Below are positions 47,552-60,546 of a DNA stretch of 64,000 nt, in pieces; position 1 is the first letter of the stretch, and every line of letters begins with the position of its first letter. The notes beneath the pieces are model-generated. The model did no database searches. It saw nothing but the letters and a program-made list of their open reading frames with translations, and was not told the origin of the DNA. Origin of the DNA: JAUZPB01 sp037140715 (lineage in GTDB: Bacteria > Bacteroidota > Ignavibacteria > Ignavibacteriales > SURF-24). The DNA lies in contig JBAXDX010000001.1 in assembly GCA_037140715.1 (NCBI GenBank), positions 14,141 to 78,140 of the forward strand, read 5' to 3'. The position numbers and the translations under genes are program-made.

Positions 47552-48832
47552 ATGGAGATAATGGATAAGAAATTGAATCTCTCAAATATTATGGTGATTG
47601 ATGATACTGTTGCCAACTTAACTCTGCTGAAGGAGATGCTGTCAAGCCATTATAATAAAGTAAGACTTTTTAGTGATGGATTTTACGCTCTTGAATCTGC
47701 CAGAAGAGATCCCCCTAATTTAATTTTACTTGATGTAATGATGCCCATAATTGATGGGTATGAAGTGTGCAGGCGTTTTAAATCGGATGAAAGACTAAAA
47801 GATATTCCCGTAATATTTATTAGTGCAAAAACAGAGACGTTCGATAAAGTAAAAGCATTTCAGCTTGGCGGCGTTGATTATATCACAAAACCATTCCAGA
47901 TGGAAGAAATATTTGCGCGAATAGAAATACATCTCAAATTACGCAGTTATCAATATGAGCTGGAAGAAAAAAATAACTCATTAAATAATGCGATTAATGC
48001 ATTAAAAGAAGCCCAGTTACAACTTATTCAATCAAAAACCATGTCTTCACTCGGAACATTAACAGCAGGCATAGCTCACGAGATAAATAATCCGGTTAAT
48101 GCAATCAACTCCAGCAGTATCTCCCTGAAAAGAATTTTAGGTAAACTTAAAAACCTTGGGTTATTATACGAACAGATTTCTTTTGCCAATTTTGAATCAC
48201 AATTTGAAAAAATCAAAAAATATAAAGAAGAGATAAACTTAACGGAGGCTCTGGAAGGGATTGATAATCTGTTAAATAATATTGACAGAGGTTCTAAGCG
48301 CACAATAGATATTGTCCAAAGTCTGAAGACATTTACTTACATGGATCTGAGTCAGAAAGAGTATATTAACATCCATGATAATTTAGATTCTACATTAACT
48401 CTGCTTAATCAAAGAATTAAAAATGAAATTATAATAAGAAAAAAATATGGAGATGTTCCGAATATTAGATGTTTCCCCGGGAAAATAAGTCAGGTATTTA
48501 TGAACATTTTATCAAATTCTATTGATTCCATAAAAGAAAAGAATAATACCGCAGAAACAGGGGAAATTACTATTGGAACAGCATTGGTTGAAAAGCTGAC
48601 TGATAAATATCTGGAAATATCTATTACCGATACAGGCAATGGAATTGCTGATGAAATAAAAGGACATATATTCGAGCCGTTTTTTACAACTAAAGAAGTT
48701 GGAAAAGGAACCGGTCTGGGATTATCAATATCACATGGAATAATTCGAAGTCATTCGGGTGAGATCACGGTGGAAGGCAAAATTGGAACCGGCACTACTT
48801 TTACAATATTACTGCCTTATCATCAAGAATAA
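47552..48832 (+). CDS. Receiver-first histidine kinase
   Basis: 426 aa soluble protein. An N-terminal receiver (1-125) with IMVIDDTVANLTLL, phospho-acceptor in LILLDVMMPIIDGYE and Lys in VDYITKPFQ is followed by a coiled coil and a HisKA-like region LGTLTAGIAHEINNPVNAI, then HATPase_c (IITNILSNSID-type N box, TDTGNGI, GTGLGLSISHGI). An input receiver followed by a kinase suggests phosphorelay or modulation by another kinase. It lies 16 bp upstream of a second receiver-kinase. Confidence 0.9.
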   Translation: MEIMDKKLNLSNIMVIDDTVANLTLLKEMLSSHYNKVRLFSDGFYALESARRDPPNLILLDVMMPIIDGYEVCRRFKSDERLKDIPVIFISAKTETFDKVKAFQLGGVDYITKPFQMEEIFARIEIHLKLRSYQYELEEKNNSLNNAINALKEAQLQLIQSKTMSSLGTLTAGIAHEINNPVNAINSSSISLKRILGKLKNLGLLYEQISFANFESQFEKIKKYKEEINLTEALEGIDNLLNNIDRGSKRTIDIVQSLKTFTYMDLSQKEYINIHDNLDSTLTLLNQRIKNEIIIRKKYGDVPNIRCFPGKISQVFMNILSNSIDSIKEKNNTAETGEITIGTALVEKLTDKYLEISITDTGNGIADEIKGHIFEPFFTTKEVGKGTGLGLSISHGIIRSHSGEITVEGKIGTGTTFTILLPYHQE

Positions 48833-48848
48833 ATATTAGGAAAATAAG

Positions 48849-50447
48849 ATGACAACAAAAATGGATTCTGAAAACAGTAGAAAACCGAATGTTCTCTACG
48901 TAGATGATGATTTGGATAATCTGAGTAGTTTCAGGTACCAGTTCATGGAGTATTATAATATTACTCTTGCAGAAAGTGCCGAAGAGGGTTATGCAAAATT
49001 AAAACAAAAAGAATTCCCGATAATAATTGCCGACCAAAGAATGCCTGGTACGACAGGAACACAGTTTTTTGAAAAAATACAGTACAGCTATCCCAAATCC
49101 AAAAGAATGATACTCACCGGGTTTAGTGATTTCCAATCTATTATTGATGCTATCAATAAAGGGCATATATATTACTACCTCCAAAAACCATGGGATGAGC
49201 AGGAGGTTAGACTGGTAATAAAAAATGCCTTGGATTCAGTTGAATTCGAAAATAAGAATGAAGAATTGATAAGAATACTGAAAGATGCAAATGAACGTTT
49301 GGAAATAAGTCAGGAAGAACTTCGCCTGCGAATTGAAGAAAGTGTAAAAACAGAAGCACGTTATAGAGATCTTTTTGAAAATAATCCAATATCAATATGG
49401 GAGGAAGATTATTCCGAAGTAAAAAAATATCTTGATACCATAAAAAGTAAAGATATCATCGATTACAACCGGCATCTTGATGAACACCCTGAGATAATTC
49501 ACAATTGTATAAATCTCATTAGAGTAATTGATATCAACCAGGCAACTCTAAGAACACACAAAGTAAAAGAAAAAAAAGAACTTCTGAATAATCTTCCTGC
49601 TTTATTTAAGCCAAAATCCCTGAATGTATTTAAGAAAGAATTTATGGCAATTCTACATAATGAGTTGAAACTGGAGGAAGAGACCTCAATTGTAACATTA
49701 AGCGGAGAAACACTATATGTTACTATTATCTGGTCCGTTTCTCCAGGATTTGAAAATAGTTATGCAAGGGTACTGATTTCTATGTTTGATATTATCGGGC
49801 GTAAACTTGCTGAAGAGAAAATCAGAACAACGCTAAAAGAAAAAGAGATATTACTAAAGGAAGTTCATCACAGGGTTAAAAATAACATGCAGATAATATA
49901 TAGTTTATTAGACCTGCAGGCTAATTTCTTAACTGATGACAGAATGACAGAAGTATTGCAAACCAGCCAGAACAGGATTCAGGCAATGGCGCTGGTACAC
50001 GAGTTATTATACAAAAGTCCAGATTTTACATCTATTGATATTAAAAAATATTTCACTCATTTGGCTGAGTATTTAGTATGTTCGTATATAACAGACAAAG
50101 AACGAATTGAAATTGTGATTGATATTGATAATCTCACTATGAGTATTGATAAAATAATTCCCATAGGGTTGATAGTTAATGAAATAATCTCAAACTCATT
50201 AAAACATGCCTTTCCAGAAAGAAGGCAAGGCAGGATATTATTTTCTATGAAGAAAGATTCCAATAAAAATTGTGTGATTTTACTTTCAGACAATGGAATT
50301 GGAACTCCTGATGAGATAAATACAAAAGATCAAAAAACTCTTGGTCTGTTCTTAATTTCAAGTCTGACCGAACAAATAGATGGAACACTACAAATATCCG
50401 GTTCTAATAGCGGGACAGAATATACTATCACATTTAAGGCAGAATAA
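48849..50447 (+). CDS. Receiver-PAS histidine kinase of the HisKA_2 type
   Basis: 532 aa soluble protein. Receiver (about 12-130; VLYVDDDLDNLSSFRYQF, IIADQRMPGTTG, YYLQKPWDE), as in RpfG-like regulators. A coiled coil and a PAS-like region (about 170-310) follow. Then comes a HisKA_2 segment LLKEVHHRVKNNMQIIYSLL with the phospho-accepting His, and a HATPase (IVNEIISNSLKHAF, LSDNGIGTP). Likely forms one signalling unit with the upstream kinase. Output unknown. Confidence 0.9.
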   Translation: MTTKMDSENSRKPNVLYVDDDLDNLSSFRYQFMEYYNITLAESAEEGYAKLKQKEFPIIIADQRMPGTTGTQFFEKIQYSYPKSKRMILTGFSDFQSIIDAINKGHIYYYLQKPWDEQEVRLVIKNALDSVEFENKNEELIRILKDANERLEISQEELRLRIEESVKTEARYRDLFENNPISIWEEDYSEVKKYLDTIKSKDIIDYNRHLDEHPEIIHNCINLIRVIDINQATLRTHKVKEKKELLNNLPALFKPKSLNVFKKEFMAILHNELKLEEETSIVTLSGETLYVTIIWSVSPGFENSYARVLISMFDIIGRKLAEEKIRTTLKEKEILLKEVHHRVKNNMQIIYSLLDLQANFLTDDRMTEVLQTSQNRIQAMALVHELLYKSPDFTSIDIKKYFTHLAEYLVCSYITDKERIEIVIDIDNLTMSIDKIIPIGLIVNEIISNSLKHAFPERRQGRILFSMKKDSNKNCVILLSDNGIGTPDEINTKDQKTLGLFLISSLTEQIDGTLQISGSNSGTEYTITFKAE

Positions 50448-51103
50448 TGTTAGATATAGAAAATCAGCAAGGAATTAAAAACGAGACTGTAAATATTTTT
50501 GTGTAAAAAATAAAGATTAGAATTTGTCGATAACCTCTTCGCTAAAATTAACCATTTAGATTACTCCTGTCTGTATTCCTGTTCTTTTTCAGAATTCTTT
50601 CCATCCTTCCATATCGCCTAATCTTAGCCTGACAGAAAGATTATAGAATTTTTACAAAAGAAAGTTATAAATAATGAGCATTATGAAACTTTTGAAAAAT
50701 TCTATCGGGAATAAACTTCATTTACTTCGAATCTGATTTTCGAAAACCATTTTCTATTGCGTATATTTGCGAAAATAAATATCGGTATTCTGTTTGCTTT
50801 GAATGCCATTGCTCAATATTACCCATCAGAAATAGTTTCCTCAGCTGAGTAGTTACGGATTTAAAACTCAACATTTTAGTTTTTGGACAGATTCTCCTGC
50901 TTTTAATGAATCTGTAAACGGATACCTGTACTGGTAATCCTGCATAACCAATAAAATATTTACACATACATATTTTTTCGAAAGATTTATTTTAGATTGT
51001 CAGGTAATATTTTATTTTGTTAACAAATAACAACTTATAGAATCCTGAAAGATTTAACTTGTTCCATCCTCAAAATGTTTCTATTTTTCAAGAAGCATTG
51101 AAA
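50448..51103 (+). other. AT-rich gap upstream of the origin
   Basis: About 650 bp with no gene I can support. CTGAGTAGTTAC at 50845-50856 matches the IS66-type terminal repeat seen at 17286 and 63271, so a decayed end is likely. Minus-strand frames here are short and unlike any family I know. Confidence 0.4.
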
Positions 51104-51276
51104 TGTTGATAAAGTGTTGATAATTATTAATTGTGAAACTATTTCACAATTCAGGCAACATGTTATCTACATGGCAAATATAATCTTATTTGTTTACATG
51201 GAATAGAAAAACTCAATAAGTCACTATTTTACAATAAGTTAACATATAAACATTAATGTTATCAATATGTTGATAA
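51104..51276 (+). other. Left part of oriC: DnaA-box cluster upstream of dnaA
   Basis: TTATCAACA-type sites occur (on the minus strand) at 51104-51112, 51115-51123 and 51268-51276, with related TTATCTACA at 51163-51171 and TTATCAATA at 51259-51267. The DNA is highly AT-rich and includes a perfect palindrome AATTGTGAAA-CTA-TTTCACAATT at 51129-51151. This is a typical bacterial origin or dnaA promoter region. The dnaA promoter is presumably here too and would be self-regulated by the boxes. Confidence 0.7.
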
Positions 51277-51340
51277 CTATTTACTGACAGATGTTGCCTC
51301 TATAAATTATTTATTTTAAAATTTAAAATTCTTTTTTTTA

Positions 51341-52759
51341 ATGTTAATAACTATGAATATTACTGAAATTTCAAGCAACAATTCCAAAATGATTTGGAAA
51401 GAATGCTTAAAAATCATAAAAGAAAATGTCCCTTACATGACCTATAACACATGGTTTCTTCCTATAAAGCCAATCCTTCTGAACGGACAGTCGCTTAAAA
51501 TACAGGTTCCGAACAATTTCTTTATCGAGTGGATTGACGGACACTATAATACTTTAATAAACAAGACTATCCACCAGGTTATTGGACTGGAAGCTGAACT
51601 TGTCTATATAATATCAGATGAAAATGATATACCTGAAATTGAACTTAGACGTGAAGAACCCAGCCGCCATGAACCTGTTCAGACTGCAGTCATCGAAAAA
51701 GAGATTAAAAACGATAAACCTGAATTTGAAACATATCTTAATCAAAAATATACATTTGATAACTTCATTAAAGGTGATGGCAACCAGCTTGCAAGAGCCG
51801 CCGCATTTGCTATTAGTGAAAATCCAGGTGAAACTTCTTTTAATCCCCTTTTTATTTATGGTGGCGTAGGACTTGGCAAGACTCATCTTATTCAGGCAAT
51901 CGGTAATAAAATTTTGAGTAATTATCCTCATAAAAGAGTTATCTATCTGTCGAGTGATATATTTACTGTTGAATTTGTTGAAGCTGTACAAGCTAACAAG
52001 GTAAATGAGTTTTCAAATTTTTACAAAAAAATGGACGCGCTTATAATAGATGATATTCAATTCCTTATAAATAAGGAAAAAACTCAGGACTTGTTCTTTA
52101 ATATTTTTAATATACTTCACCAGTCCGGCAAACAAATCATTCTTTCAAGCGACAAACCCCCAAAAGACTTAAAAGGTCTAAATGAACGCCTTATATCCAG
52201 ATTTCAATGGGGACTGTCAGCGGATATTCAGCCACCTGATTATGAAACGCGTTTTGCCATATTAAAGAAAAAGAGCGAAAACTATGGAATTTATTTATCT
52301 CCTGATATATTGGAATATATAGCTATAAATATTACATCCAACATCAGGGAACTGGAAGGCTGTCTGATAAAGCTTCTGGCGAATACATCGCTTAGTTCCA
52401 AGGAAATTAATCTGGAAATGGCTAAAAAGACAGTTAAAGAGATAGCCACAGACAGAAAGGTAAATATTTCAATAGAATATATTACTAAAGTTGTCTGTGA
52501 GTGCATGAATGTAGAAGAAAACAAGGTCCGCGAAAAAAACAGAAAACAGGAAGTAGTACTTGCACGGCAAATAGCAATGTACTTATCTAAAAAACTAACC
52601 AAGTCTTCGCTGAAAACCATTGGTCTTCACTTTGGCGGAAGGGATCATTCTACCGTTATACATGCATGTAATAATATTGAAGTTCTGTCAAATGAAGATA
52701 TTGCGCTAAAAGACGTACTCGAATCTATCAGAAATAAGATTGAACTTAGCGTTGCTTAG
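51341..52759 (+). CDS. dnaA: Chromosomal replication initiator DnaA
   Basis: 472 aa. Domain I (about 15-95; WKECLKIIKENVPYMTYNTWF), a linker, AAA+ domain III (about 135-345; TFDNFIKGDGNQLARAAAFA, Walker A GGVGLGKTH, Walker B LIIDDIQFL) and DNA-binding domain IV with VVLARQIAMYLSKKL and GGRDHSTVIHAC. It binds the DnaA boxes seen on both sides of the gene and opens oriC. The ATG at 51341 is used; another ATG at 51353 is possible, as neither has a clear ribosome binding site. Confidence 0.98.
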   Translation: MLITMNITEISSNNSKMIWKECLKIIKENVPYMTYNTWFLPIKPILLNGQSLKIQVPNNFFIEWIDGHYNTLINKTIHQVIGLEAELVYIISDENDIPEIELRREEPSRHEPVQTAVIEKEIKNDKPEFETYLNQKYTFDNFIKGDGNQLARAAAFAISENPGETSFNPLFIYGGVGLGKTHLIQAIGNKILSNYPHKRVIYLSSDIFTVEFVEAVQANKVNEFSNFYKKMDALIIDDIQFLINKEKTQDLFFNIFNILHQSGKQIILSSDKPPKDLKGLNERLISRFQWGLSADIQPPDYETRFAILKKKSENYGIYLSPDILEYIAINITSNIRELEGCLIKLLANTSLSSKEINLEMAKKTVKEIATDRKVNISIEYITKVVCECMNVEENKVREKNRKQEVVLARQIAMYLSKKLTKSSLKTIGLHFGGRDHSTVIHACNNIEVLSNEDIALKDVLESIRNKIELSVA

Positions 52760-52760
52760 A

Positions 52761-52919
52761 TGTGGATAACGTACATGGTAAGTGTTGGCTAATTGTTGTG
52801 TATGTACGTTTTCAGCTGACTATGTTGATATCATACTATATGGAAAGACTTATCCACATTTAATAAAATCCAAAAGTTTGCAATACAGTTTATATTTGTG
52901 GCATTTTAAGTTATCAACA
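52761..52919 (+). other. Right part of oriC: DnaA boxes between dnaA and dnaN
   Basis: Perfect DnaA boxes TTATCCACA lie at 52761-52769 (minus strand, beginning 2 bp after the dnaA stop) and 52850-52858 (plus), with TTATCAACA at 52911-52919. AT-rich DNA up to 53079 could be the unwinding element. With the cluster upstream of dnaA this makes a bipartite origin around the gene. It covers most of the 320-bp gap. Confidence 0.8.
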
Positions 52920-53079
52920 TATTCACATCTTTATTAGATTTATTAAAAATTTTTAAAAATAAATTAATATAATATAAATGAGTGTGTGGATTGTTGATAT
53001 TCATAAGCGACGGAACATAATTCGCGTTGTATCTATATATAATTTTTGATATTTTGGCATATCAATTTGGAAAATTAGA

Positions 53080-54213
53080 ATGGAATTTAAGGTAAATAGC
53101 AAATTACTCGAAAAGCTACTGACAAAGATAATCCCGGCAGTCCCTTCGCGTACTACGATGCCAATATTGGAAAATTTCCTCTTCGAACTTAATGATGGTT
53201 TACTTACCATTTATGCCACAGACTTGGAAATTGCTCTCAAATCATCAATAAATGTTGTAGCTGAAGAAAATACAAAACTTGTGGTTCCCGCACGCCTTCT
53301 TTATGAAATAGTTCGCTCGCTTCAGGAAACTACTATTCTCTTTCAGGTCTCACCAAATGGCAAGACTAATCTTAAAACAGATAATGGTGTTTATACAATA
53401 AGTTATCTTTTGCCGGAAGGATTCCCTGATATCCCATCATTTCCTGAAAACAGCGAGGATAGAGATAATATAGGCAAAATGCTAATCGGCGGACCGGAGC
53501 TAAAAAAAGCTATCGAGCAGACATCATTTGCAATGAGTAAAGAGGATATGCGTCCTGCTATGATGGGCCTGTTACTGGAGTTTACAGACGAGGGTCTCCG
53601 TTTTGTCTCAACCGATGGGCACAGACTTGTAAACCTGCTTAAGAAAACAGTAAACATCGGCTTTAATGACCAGTATATTCTTCCGGATCGTGCTATATCT
53701 GTACTTATGAAAATATTGGAGGAGAAGGATGTTAAAATTCTTCTCAGCAATACTTATGTTTCGTTCAGGGCGGGAGATATTGAATTTATTACAAGGCTTA
53801 TTGCTCAGAAATATCCTGACTACAGAAGCGTTATTCCATTTGAAAATGAAAATAGACTTAAAATAAAACCTGCTGATTTATTTTCTACAATTAAAAGAAT
53901 GCTCCTTTTTTCTCCGGCTAATTCCAGAAAAGTAAAATTTTCCATTACTCAGAATAACCTGGAAGTATCATCCGAAGATATCGATATGGGATCTTTTGCC
54001 AGGGAAAATATTTACTGTGAATATTCAGGTGAACCTATGGATATAGGGTTTAATTCAACTTATGTTAACGATGTGATAAGCCATCTGCAGAATGAAGATG
54101 AGATTGTCTTTAAACTTCATTCGCCTACTAAGGCTGTTATTATTGAACCGGTAATAAATAAAGACAATGAAGAACTAATGATGTTGCTCATGCCTGTGCG
54201 CTTAAATAATTGA
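53080..54213 (+). CDS. dnaN: DNA polymerase III beta subunit (sliding clamp)
   Basis: 377 aa, the family's usual size for three clamp domains. FKVNSKLLEKLLTKIIPAVP starts domain 1; RPAMMGLLLEFTDEGLRFVSTDGHRL is the characteristic domain 2 motif; VIIEPVINKDNEELMMLLMPVRL is the C-terminus ending in the partner-binding pocket motif MPVRL. It keeps the polymerase on DNA. dnaA-dnaN-recF order is conserved; recF starts 1 bp downstream. Confidence 0.97.
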   Translation: MEFKVNSKLLEKLLTKIIPAVPSRTTMPILENFLFELNDGLLTIYATDLEIALKSSINVVAEENTKLVVPARLLYEIVRSLQETTILFQVSPNGKTNLKTDNGVYTISYLLPEGFPDIPSFPENSEDRDNIGKMLIGGPELKKAIEQTSFAMSKEDMRPAMMGLLLEFTDEGLRFVSTDGHRLVNLLKKTVNIGFNDQYILPDRAISVLMKILEEKDVKILLSNTYVSFRAGDIEFITRLIAQKYPDYRSVIPFENENRLKIKPADLFSTIKRMLLFSPANSRKVKFSITQNNLEVSSEDIDMGSFARENIYCEYSGEPMDIGFNSTYVNDVISHLQNEDEIVFKLHSPTKAVIIEPVINKDNEELMMLLMPVRLNN

Positions 54214-54214
54214 A

Positions 54215-55333
54215 ATGGTATTAAAATCTTTACTGCTTAGAAATTTCAGAGTTTATCTAAATGCAAATATTGAATTTTCTGAAGGTATAAATTACATAGT
54301 AGGAGGAAACGGACAGGGCAAGACTACTATCCTGGAAGCCATCTATTTTTTGTGCACTACAAAAGGGTATAATTCATTAACCGAAAGCGAAGTGGTGAAC
54401 TTTAATAGTTCTTTTTTTGAAATCTCTGGCATTTTTAAGGATATTACTGAAAATTTTTTAAGAATTTATTATACCACTCAGGATAATAAGAAGTATTTTT
54501 TTGCAGATGGAAAACAAATCTATCGTGCCTCGAATATTATTGGTAAGTTTCCGGTTGTAATCCTTACCCCTGAGGATCACAGTATTACACAGGGATCGCC
54601 GGCAGACAGACGGAAATTTGTCGATTCGGTAATTTCTCAGTCAAGTGAAACTTACCTGCAAATTCTCTTGGATTACAACCGTGTACTGCGCCAAAGAGCG
54701 TCACTCTTAACACAGTTTAAAGATTCCCGCGAAAAAAGTTTATTTGACCAGCTTGAAGCATGGTCGCAAAGACTTGTTCAGACAGGTACTGAGATTATCA
54801 GGCACAGGATAAATTTCGTAAGAGAATTTAATGAATATGTTAAGAATTCGTATGACGTAATTATGGAATCAAAGGAATATCCCTCGATTTCCTACGATTA
54901 TCTTGATGGTCGCGATAAAAATAGTGGCGATATAGAAAATGAATTTCAGGCATTGCTGGAAAGAAAACGGGATGATGAAATAAGACGCGGTTCTAACTTA
55001 GTCGGTCCGCACAGGGACCAGTTTATGTTTTACATAAATTTGTATGATCTTAAAAAATATGGTTCTCAGGGGCAGAACAAAACTTTTCAGATAAGTTTGA
55101 GGTTTGCTCAGTTCTTTTATTTGAAGGACTGTCTTGGGAAGACTCCAATTTTTCTTATGGATGATGTTTTTGGCGAACTTGATATGTTTCGCGCATCTAA
55201 AATCAGCCTGTATCTTAAAGACATTGGACAGGCTTTTGTAACGCTTACTGATTTTTCAAATTTTTCATATTTAAACAGAACGGAAAGGGATTTCTTAATA
55301 AAAATAGATAATGGACGGGCGGAGTATGTTTGA
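54215..55333 (+). CDS. recF: Recombination mediator RecF
   Basis: 372 aa SMC-like ATPase that loads RecA at gaps. LKSLLLRNFRVYLNANIEF is the typical N-terminus, then Walker A GGNGQGKTT, the signature region SQGQNKTFQISLRFAQF and Walker B PIFLMDDVFGELD. It follows dnaN by one base and overlaps the next gene. Confidence 0.96.
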   Translation: MVLKSLLLRNFRVYLNANIEFSEGINYIVGGNGQGKTTILEAIYFLCTTKGYNSLTESEVVNFNSSFFEISGIFKDITENFLRIYYTTQDNKKYFFADGKQIYRASNIIGKFPVVILTPEDHSITQGSPADRRKFVDSVISQSSETYLQILLDYNRVLRQRASLLTQFKDSREKSLFDQLEAWSQRLVQTGTEIIRHRINFVREFNEYVKNSYDVIMESKEYPSISYDYLDGRDKNSGDIENEFQALLERKRDDEIRRGSNLVGPHRDQFMFYINLYDLKKYGSQGQNKTFQISLRFAQFFYLKDCLGKTPIFLMDDVFGELDMFRASKISLYLKDIGQAFVTLTDFSNFSYLNRTERDFLIKIDNGRAEYV

Positions 55334-55610
55334 TATTAAAAGTTTTTCCGATGTTTTTAATAATGATGAATCCCTCTCAAAGCTTAGAATATTTGTTCAG
55401 CAGACTGACGTAGTTCAAAAATTTACGGAGCTGTTTCCGGATTTAAGAAAAATAGCAAAGGCTGTGAAGCTTGAAAAAAAAGTTTTATACCTTTCAATTG
55501 AAAATTCGGTCTGGAGAAGCGAATTAAAGTTCAAACAGAAAATAATAATCGATAGAATTAACGAGCACTTTAAGAGTGAACTCGTAAAGTATATCAAGTT
55601 CATCGCATAA
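55326..55610 (+). CDS. DUF721 (DciA-like) protein
   Basis: About 94 aa from the ATG at 55326 (an upstream ATG at 55311 also fits). The pattern KAVKLEKKVLYLSIENSVWRSELKFKQ is the core of DUF721 proteins, some of which (DciA) load or aid the replicative helicase. The position after recF and before gyrB is usual. It overlaps recF by 8 bp. Confidence 0.8.
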   Translation: MFDIKSFSDVFNNDESLSKLRIFVQQTDVVQKFTELFPDLRKIAKAVKLEKKVLYLSIENSVWRSELKFKQKIIIDRINEHFKSELVKYIKFIA

Positions 55611-57885
<2,275 letters not shown>

Positions 57886-58047
57886 GGAAAATTGTTTCTG
57901 AACTTTGATTTGTATTATTATATCAGATATCCGAATCATAGTGAAGATTAATTTTACATAATATGACTAAGCAAGTAAAAATCAATCGAAACAGGCCGGC
58001 TTATCTGCCGGTTGAAAGCAAAAAACATATAGGATAATAGTTTTAGT

Positions 58048-60540
58048 ATGGCTACAATTTTTGAAAAGATAGTGCCTGTTGCACTCGAAGAGGAGATGAA
58101 ATCCTCTTACATAGATTATTCAATGTCGGTTATCGTTGCGCGTGCTCTTCCCGATGTTCGCGATGGTTTGAAGCCCGTGCACCGCAGGGTTTTATATGGA
58201 ATGCATGAGTTGGGACTTGCCTTTAACAGACCTTACAAGAAATCGGCGAGAATCGTTGGTGAGGTTTTGGGTAAGTATCATCCGCATGGCGATACAGCGG
58301 TTTATGATTCGATGGTGCGTATGGTGCAGGATTTCTCATTGCGTTATCCGCTGGTCGATGGTCAGGGTAATTTCGGTTCTGTCGATGGTGATTCACCGGC
58401 GGCAATGCGTTATACCGAAGCAAGACTTAACCGTATAGCGGACGAAATGTTGCGCGACTTAGATAAAAATACAGTTAAATTCGCATCAAACTTTGATGAC
58501 TCTTTGCAGGAGCCGACTGTTATGCCATCGTACCTGCCTAATCTTCTGGTAAATGGAGCAAGTGGCATCGCTGTTGGCATGGCAACAAACATTCCGCCTC
58601 ATAATATCAATGAAGTTATTGACGGTCTTGTAGCCCTTATAAATCAGCCTGACCTGACATCAGAAAATTTAATGAAGCACGTAACGGCGCCCGACTTCCC
58701 TACCGCGGGTATTATCTTCGGCTACGAAGGCGTGAAGGAAGCTTATACGACCGGACGCGGCAGAATTATTGTCCGCGCTAAGGCGAATGTTGAGATGCTG
58801 AAGAACGACCGTGAAAATATAATCGTAACTGAAATCCCTTATCAGGTAAATAAAGCAAATCTGATTGAAAAAATCGCCGAACTGGTACGCGAAGGCAGGA
58901 TTACTGATATTTCAAACATACGAGATGAATCAGACCGTGATGGTATGAGAATAGTCATTGAACTAAAGCGGGATGCCCAGCCGGAAGTTGTCTTAAATCA
59001 GCTTTTCAAGCATACGCAGATGCAGGTAACATTTGGAGTGATAATGCTGGCGCTCGTTAAGGGAATGCCTAAGGTGCTGACGCTGAAAGAGATGATGAGC
59101 CACTTTCTCGATCACCGCATGGATGTACTCATTAAAAGAACCCGCTATGAACTCGATGCCGCGGAGCGCAGGGCACACATACTCGAAGGCTATGTTATCG
59201 CTCTCGATAATATTGACGAAGTAATCGGGGTGATAAAAAAATCCCGCGATACTGAATCTGCGAAGAATAATTTAATGCACCGCTTCAAGCTTAGCGAAAT
59301 ACAGTCCAAGGCTATACTTGATATGCGCCTGCAGAGACTTACTGGTCTTGAAAGAAAGAAAATCGAAGATGAATATAAAGAGTTGCTTAAGCTTATCGAA
59401 AAATTAAACCTGATATTAATTAGCGAAGAAAAAAGATACGCTATAATTGTTCAGGAACTTCTCGATATCAAGGAACGCTACGGAGATGAAAGAAGAACCG
59501 AAGTTATCCGTGACTTCAAGGAATTTTCGCTCGAAGATATCATTGCTGAAGAAGATGTAGTTGTAACTATTTCGCACAACGGATTTATTAAACGCTTCCC
59601 TGTTTCCGGCTATAGGAAACAAGGGCGTGGCGGTAAGGGTGTTACGGGCGCTGGCACAAAAGAAGACGACTTTGTTGAGCATATGTTCATTGCCTCAACA
59701 CATCATTACATTATGTTCTTTACAGACAAAGGCAAATGTTACTGGCTCAAGGTTCATGAAGTGCCCGAATCCGGAAGATCCGCGCGTGGCAGATCGATAC
59801 TCAACCTTATCGAAAAAGAAAAGGAGGAGAAGATTACGGCAATTGTATCTGTTAAGGAATTCTCTGATGATAAGTTCCTTATAATGGCAACGGAGCAGGG
59901 CACAATTAAAAAGACGGTACTTTCGGCTTACTCCAATGTCCGCAAAGGTGGAATTAACGCCATTAACCTTGCGGAAAATGACAGGCTTATTGAAGTTATG
60001 AAAACCGATGGCACCAATGATATTGTTATTGGTACGCGCGATGGTATGGCTGTAAGGTTTAGTGAAAAAGATGTTCGCGATATGGGCCGCACGGCAACCG
60101 GAGTTCATGGTATAAGCCTCGGTGATGGCGATGCTGTAGTCGGCATTATAGTAATCAGCCGCGCGACTACTGTACTTGTCGTAACAGACAAGGGTTTTGG
60201 CAAACGCTCTGACATTGAGGATTACAGAGTAACGCGCCGTGGCGGCAAGGGTGTCATTACAATTAAGACAAACGAAAGAAACGGGAAGATGATTGCCATG
60301 CACGAAGTTAACGACAATGACGAACTGGTAATCATGACCGAGCAGGGTATGATAATTCGTCAGAGCGTAAAAGAACTAAGGGTAATGGGTCGCAACACGC
60401 AAGGTGTAAGGCTGATTAGGCTGAATGATGATGATTCAATAGCAGATATCGCACGCGTAATTTCTGACGATGATGACGTCCCACCACCACCTGGTAGCAA
60501 TGAGCCGATAATTGAAGATGATGCTATGCTTGACATATAA
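58048..60540 (+). CDS. gyrA: DNA gyrase subunit A
   Basis: 830 aa. The winged-helix core has [20 protein letters not shown] and the active-site Tyr in [11 protein letters not shown]; the GyrA tower and coiled coil follow. The C-terminal beta-pinwheel (about 510-810) has the GyrA box QGRGGKGV (as [12 protein letters not shown]), which separates gyrase from ParC. A short acidic tail ([14 protein letters not shown]) ends it. The quinolone-resistance region around [16 protein letters not shown] shows Asp at the first sensitive position as HGDTAVY. A strong terminator follows. Confidence 0.97.
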   Translation: MATIFEKIVPVALEEEMKSSYIDYSMSVIVARALPDVRDGLKPVHRRVLYGMHELGLAFNRPYKKSARIVGEVLGKYHPHGDTAVYDSMVRMVQDFSLRYPLVDGQGNFGSVDGDSPAAMRYTEARLNRIADEMLRDLDKNTVKFASNFDDSLQEPTVMPSYLPNLLVNGASGIAVGMATNIPPHNINEVIDGLVALINQPDLTSENLMKHVTAPDFPTAGIIFGYEGVKEAYTTGRGRIIVRAKANVEMLKNDRENIIVTEIPYQVNKANLIEKIAELVREGRITDISNIRDESDRDGMRIVIELKRDAQPEVVLNQLFKHTQMQVTFGVIMLALVKGMPKVLTLKEMMSHFLDHRMDVLIKRTRYELDAAERRAHILEGYVIALDNIDEVIGVIKKSRDTESAKNNLMHRFKLSEIQSKAILDMRLQRLTGLERKKIEDEYKELLKLIEKLNLILISEEKRYAIIVQELLDIKERYGDERRTEVIRDFKEFSLEDIIAEEDVVVTISHNGFIKRFPVSGYRKQGRGGKGVTGAGTKEDDFVEHMFIASTHHYIMFFTDKGKCYWLKVHEVPESGRSARGRSILNLIEKEKEEKITAIVSVKEFSDDKFLIMATEQGTIKKTVLSAYSNVRKGGINAINLAENDRLIEVMKTDGTNDIVIGTRDGMAVRFSEKDVRDMGRTATGVHGISLGDGDAVVGIIVISRATTVLVVTDKGFGKRSDIEDYRVTRRGGKGVITIKTNERNGKMIAMHEVNDNDELVIMTEQGMIIRQSVKELRVMGRNTQGVRLIRLNDDDSIADIARVISDDDDVPPPPGSNEPIIEDDAMLDI

Positions 60541-60546
60541 ATTCCC

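Noticed and set aside
50482..50510. GAGACTGTAAATATTTTTGTGT, like an end of an IS256-type element
   Set aside because: A single partial match without a partner end or transposase remnant.
50722..50967. 81-codon minus-strand ORF
   Set aside because: It crosses an IS66-type terminal repeat remnant and shows no family pattern.
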